Source of the DNA: Thermoplasmatota archaeon
GTDB lineage: Archaea > Thermoplasmatota > E2 > DHVEG-1
Length of the DNA: 7,490 bases
Direction: 5' to 3'
NCBI GenBank assembly: GCA_030615845.1
Contig: JAUWYM010000036.1
Coordinates: forward strand, 1-7,490
In this document: positions 5,402-7,490 of the stretch, in pieces
How the letters are laid out: every line of letters starts with the position of its first letter
Numbering within the stretch: position 1 is the stretch's first letter
Position numbers and translations under genes: made by a program
The notes under the pieces: model-generated
Seen by the model: only the letters and a program-made list of their open reading frames with translations
Databases searched by the model: none
Told to the model about the DNA's origin: nothing

Positions 5402-7249
5402 ATGAGATTCGAAGTGAAAATTAGAGACGGCCCTGCTAGAATCGGAGAACTCTTAATTGAAGATAAAACAGTTGTTACTCCGAATATATTTTTTGTAAAT
5501 ACATCTAGGTTTAAAGCACCTAATTTTGCTGATATTCTGATAACAAATGATAATCTGAAAACAGAAAAAACAACACTTAGTATCGGTAATGGAGCATTTT
5601 CATCGGTAACTGATAAAGTCAGGGGAGAATTATCAGTTAGTAATTATTTGATTTATCCTAAGGATTTGCCAAAAGAATTGCACTTACGTTCAGTAAAATA
5701 CAACAAAAACAAGAATGCAGCTTGTTGTATAATCCCTGCAAAAAAAGAAGTCGTAGATGATATTTTAAAAGAAAATTACGCAACGCTGTTTATCGTTGCA
5801 AATGCAATTCAACTGTTCTTTCAACAATCAAAATTTGTTGAATTTATTACAGAATTAAGAGATAAAATAGGCTATCAAAAAACGATATATCTTCCCAGCA
5901 TTGGTGATCCATCTAGTTTTGCATTACTTTCGTATTTGGGAGTTGATTTTTTCGATTCAACCTCAGCGATAATGGCTGCAAGAAATGATACTTTACTTTT
6001 TTCAAATGGCTATTACAATAAGAACGATTTACATGAAATACCATGCAGTTGTCCATCCTGCAGTAAGATAAAAGAAAAACCTACAGAGATGAGTTCTTCA
6101 GAGATGCTACAACATAACTATTGTGCCTTATTTAATGAAATAAAACAAGTAAGAAACGCAATTTTTTTTGGTAATTTACGTGAGTTGGTTGAAACCAGAG
6201 TAGCAGCTAGTCCAACACTTGCAGCGATGTTGAAAATATTGGATCAAAATCATTATGATTTCTTAGAGGAAAGAATACCGATAACGCGTAAAAATCAACT
6301 GATCTCTACAACAAAACATTCTTTAGAACGACCTGAAATAAGACGATTTCAAGAGAGGGTTTTAACAAGATATGAAAAACCAAGTTGTACAAAAATACTT
6401 CTTCTTCTCCCCTGCTCTGCAAAAAAACCATATTCTTATTCAAAGACCCATAAACTGTTCAGAGAGAGATTATTCAGTTTAAAAAATCCATATATCGTTC
6501 ACGAAGTAATAATCACCTCACCATTGGGAATTGTACCAAGGGAGCTAGAGTTAACATATCCTGCATCTCGATATGACATAGCTGTTACGGGAAGTTGGGA
6601 TGAAGATGAAAAAAAGATGATACAAACCCTTCTCCAGCGGTATTTAGAAACCAGCGACTACGACAAAACAATTGTCCATGTCCCTCAAGCCATTCAAGAT
6701 TTTATTGTTGATCTTCTAAAAAATCCAATAATCACTTGTATAGATACACCCACCTCAAAAGAGTCGCTAGATGAGCTATCCAACGTTCTTACAAAAGAAA
6801 CAAGTCGATATGAGCAAGTAGACCCATCAAAAAGAATATATGAAAATATGAAAGCTCTTACATCATATCAGTTCGGCAAAAAACCTGCTGAAAAACTTCT
6901 AAAAAACTGTAAAATAAGAGGGAAATATCCTTATCAAAAAATAATGCATAATAACAAACAACTAGGAATGCTAACTAAAGAACGAGGGTTGACTTCTCTC
7001 ACCTTAGATGGAGCGGAAAAAATAGCTGCATCTCACAAATACTGGGTGGAAATATATGATGATTTCACACTTGTTGGATCTGTCTTTGCACCGGGAGTAA
7101 AAGATGCAGACAAGCTCGTTAGAGTCGGTGACGAAGTAGTTGTCGTAAAAAAGGGGACAGTATGCGGGGTTGGCGTAGCCCAGATGAATGGAAAAGAAAT
7201 GAAGGAATTAAACCATGGAGAGGCAGTAAAAATCAGGCATCGATGCTAA
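5402..7249 (+). CDS. arcS: Archaeosine synthase ArcS (TgtA2), TGT-like domain plus PUA domain
   Basis: ArcS acts on preQ0 at position 15 in the D-arm of archaeal tRNAs, on the way to archaeosine, after the ArcTGT (TgtA) enzyme has inserted the base. Residues 1 to about 290 are a diverged TGT domain. It keeps GVDFFDS (180-186) and the zinc-site pattern CSCPSC (215-220) with H238, but has no DSGGFQ motif. The diagnostic ArcS signature PCx3KPYx2Sx2H is an exact match at 337-350 (PCSAKKPYSYSKTH). SPLGIVPRELELTYPASRYD (373-392) is also typical of the core domain. A PUA RNA-binding domain (about 537-615) contains VFAPGVKDAD, VRVGDEV and GVGVAQM. The length of 615 fits the family. No ArcTGT or RaSEA gene is in the window. 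The last 17 bases overlap a convergent gene. Confidence 0.95.
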   Translation: MRFEVKIRDGPARIGELLIEDKTVVTPNIFFVNTSRFKAPNFADILITNDNLKTEKTTLSIGNGAFSSVTDKVRGELSVSNYLIYPKDLPKELHLRSVKYNKNKNAACCIIPAKKEVVDDILKENYATLFIVANAIQLFFQQSKFVEFITELRDKIGYQKTIYLPSIGDPSSFALLSYLGVDFFDSTSAIMAARNDTLLFSNGYYNKNDLHEIPCSCPSCSKIKEKPTEMSSSEMLQHNYCALFNEIKQVRNAIFFGNLRELVETRVAASPTLAAMLKILDQNHYDFLEERIPITRKNQLISTTKHSLERPEIRRFQERVLTRYEKPSCTKILLLLPCSAKKPYSYSKTHKLFRERLFSLKNPYIVHEVIITSPLGIVPRELELTYPASRYDIAVTGSWDEDEKKMIQTLLQRYLETSDYDKTIVHVPQAIQDFIVDLLKNPIITCIDTPTSKESLDELSNVLTKETSRYEQVDPSKRIYENMKALTSYQFGKKPAEKLLKNCKIRGKYPYQKIMHNNKQLGMLTKERGLTSLTLDGAEKIAASHKYWVEIYDDFTLVGSVFAPGVKDADKLVRVGDEVVVVKKGTVCGVGVAQMNGKEMKELNHGEAVKIRHRC

Positions 7250-7490
7250 TGTTTTTCATAGGTTGTTTTTCACCACAATACGGGCAAGAATATATTTGTA
7301 TATCTTGAAATAATTCACTTCCTTCCGCCCAAATAGATACCTGCTCTCCACAGTTTCTACATTTGAATTTAATGTTTTCAGATTTCTGTTCAGGAATTTC
7401 TTCAACTACTATAGATGGGGATGAAGATATCTTCCCAACAGTTCCACAATCAGGACAGGTGAGTGTAAATGGTTTTTTGTTGTTATGTTT
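7233..7490 (-). CDS. Zinc-ribbon protein, C-terminal part (5' end outside window)
   Basis: The minus strand is open from 7490 down to a TGA at 7235-7233, encoding 85 residues with no plausible internal start (the only Met is residue 78). The true start is therefore beyond the right edge. Three CxxC knuckles are visible: CPDC (12-15), CRNC (44-47) and CPYC (69-72), each followed by Gly. This spacing suggests one and a half or more zinc ribbons; a partner for an unpaired knuckle may lie in the missing part. Between them are an acidic linker (IVVEEIPEQKSENIKFK) and SIWAEGSELFQD. Regular cysteine knuckles, a clean open frame and a hydrophilic composition argue for a real gene. The stop lies inside the 3' end of arcS on the opposite strand. 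Function is not assignable; nucleic-acid or protein binding is typical of such ribbons. Confidence 0.75.
   Translation of the reverse strand, partial: KHNNKKPFTLTCPDCGTVGKISSSPSIVVEEIPEQKSENIKFKCRNCGEQVSIWAEGSELFQDIQIYSCPYCGEKQPMKNISIDA
7252..7270 (+). terminator. Possible oligo-T terminator of arcS
   Basis: Two T5 tracts (7252-7256 and 7266-7270) follow the arcS stop within 21 bp, as expected for hairpin-free archaeal termination. They lie inside the convergent zinc-ribbon gene, so their T content may simply reflect Lys/Asn codons on the other strand. Confidence 0.3.

Overview
The window reads as an ordinary chromosomal segment of an AT-rich archaeon, most likely a euryarchaeote in the broad sense. 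I cannot name the lineage. Three things support this. It carries an archaeosine synthase (ArcS), an enzyme of archaeal tRNA modification. It holds a set of conserved euryarchaeal-type proteins (TraB-like membrane protein, small M50 protease, a YqgF-like RNase H-fold protein). Every gene whose 5' end is present is preceded by an archaeal BRE/TATA-like box placed so that transcripts start at, or a few bases before, the start codon.

Layout. Positions 1-666 (+) hold the C-terminal half of a TraB/PrgY-type membrane protein cut by the window edge. Positions 721-1431 (+) encode a small intramembrane M50 metalloprotease. Positions 1511-2272 (+) encode a protein with an unassigned N-terminal domain and a YqgF/RuvX-like RNase H fold. 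Positions 2320-3870 (+) encode PurH, which makes IMP. Positions 3879-5300 (-) encode an exported, C-terminally anchored DUF2330-like surface protein. Positions 5402-7249 (+) encode ArcS. Positions 7233-7490 (-) hold the 3' part of a zinc-ribbon protein that runs off the right edge and overlaps the end of arcS by 17 bp.

The genes do not form one pathway. Each of the five complete transcription units after the TraB fragment has its own promoter box in a short gap, so they look mostly monocistronic even where co-directional. The TraB and M50 genes may share a membrane-proteolysis theme. PurH is purine synthesis, ArcS is tRNA G15 modification, and the DUF2330-like protein is on the cell surface. 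There are no mobile elements, CRISPR arrays, rRNAs or tRNAs, and no gene-free stretch above 300 bases.

I found no convincing new multi-gene system. The observations most worth following are the five-fold repeated promoter motif, the YqgF-like protein with its extra N-terminal domain, the Tyr/Asp-rich surface protein, and the Asp and zinc ligands kept in the TGT-like half of ArcS.
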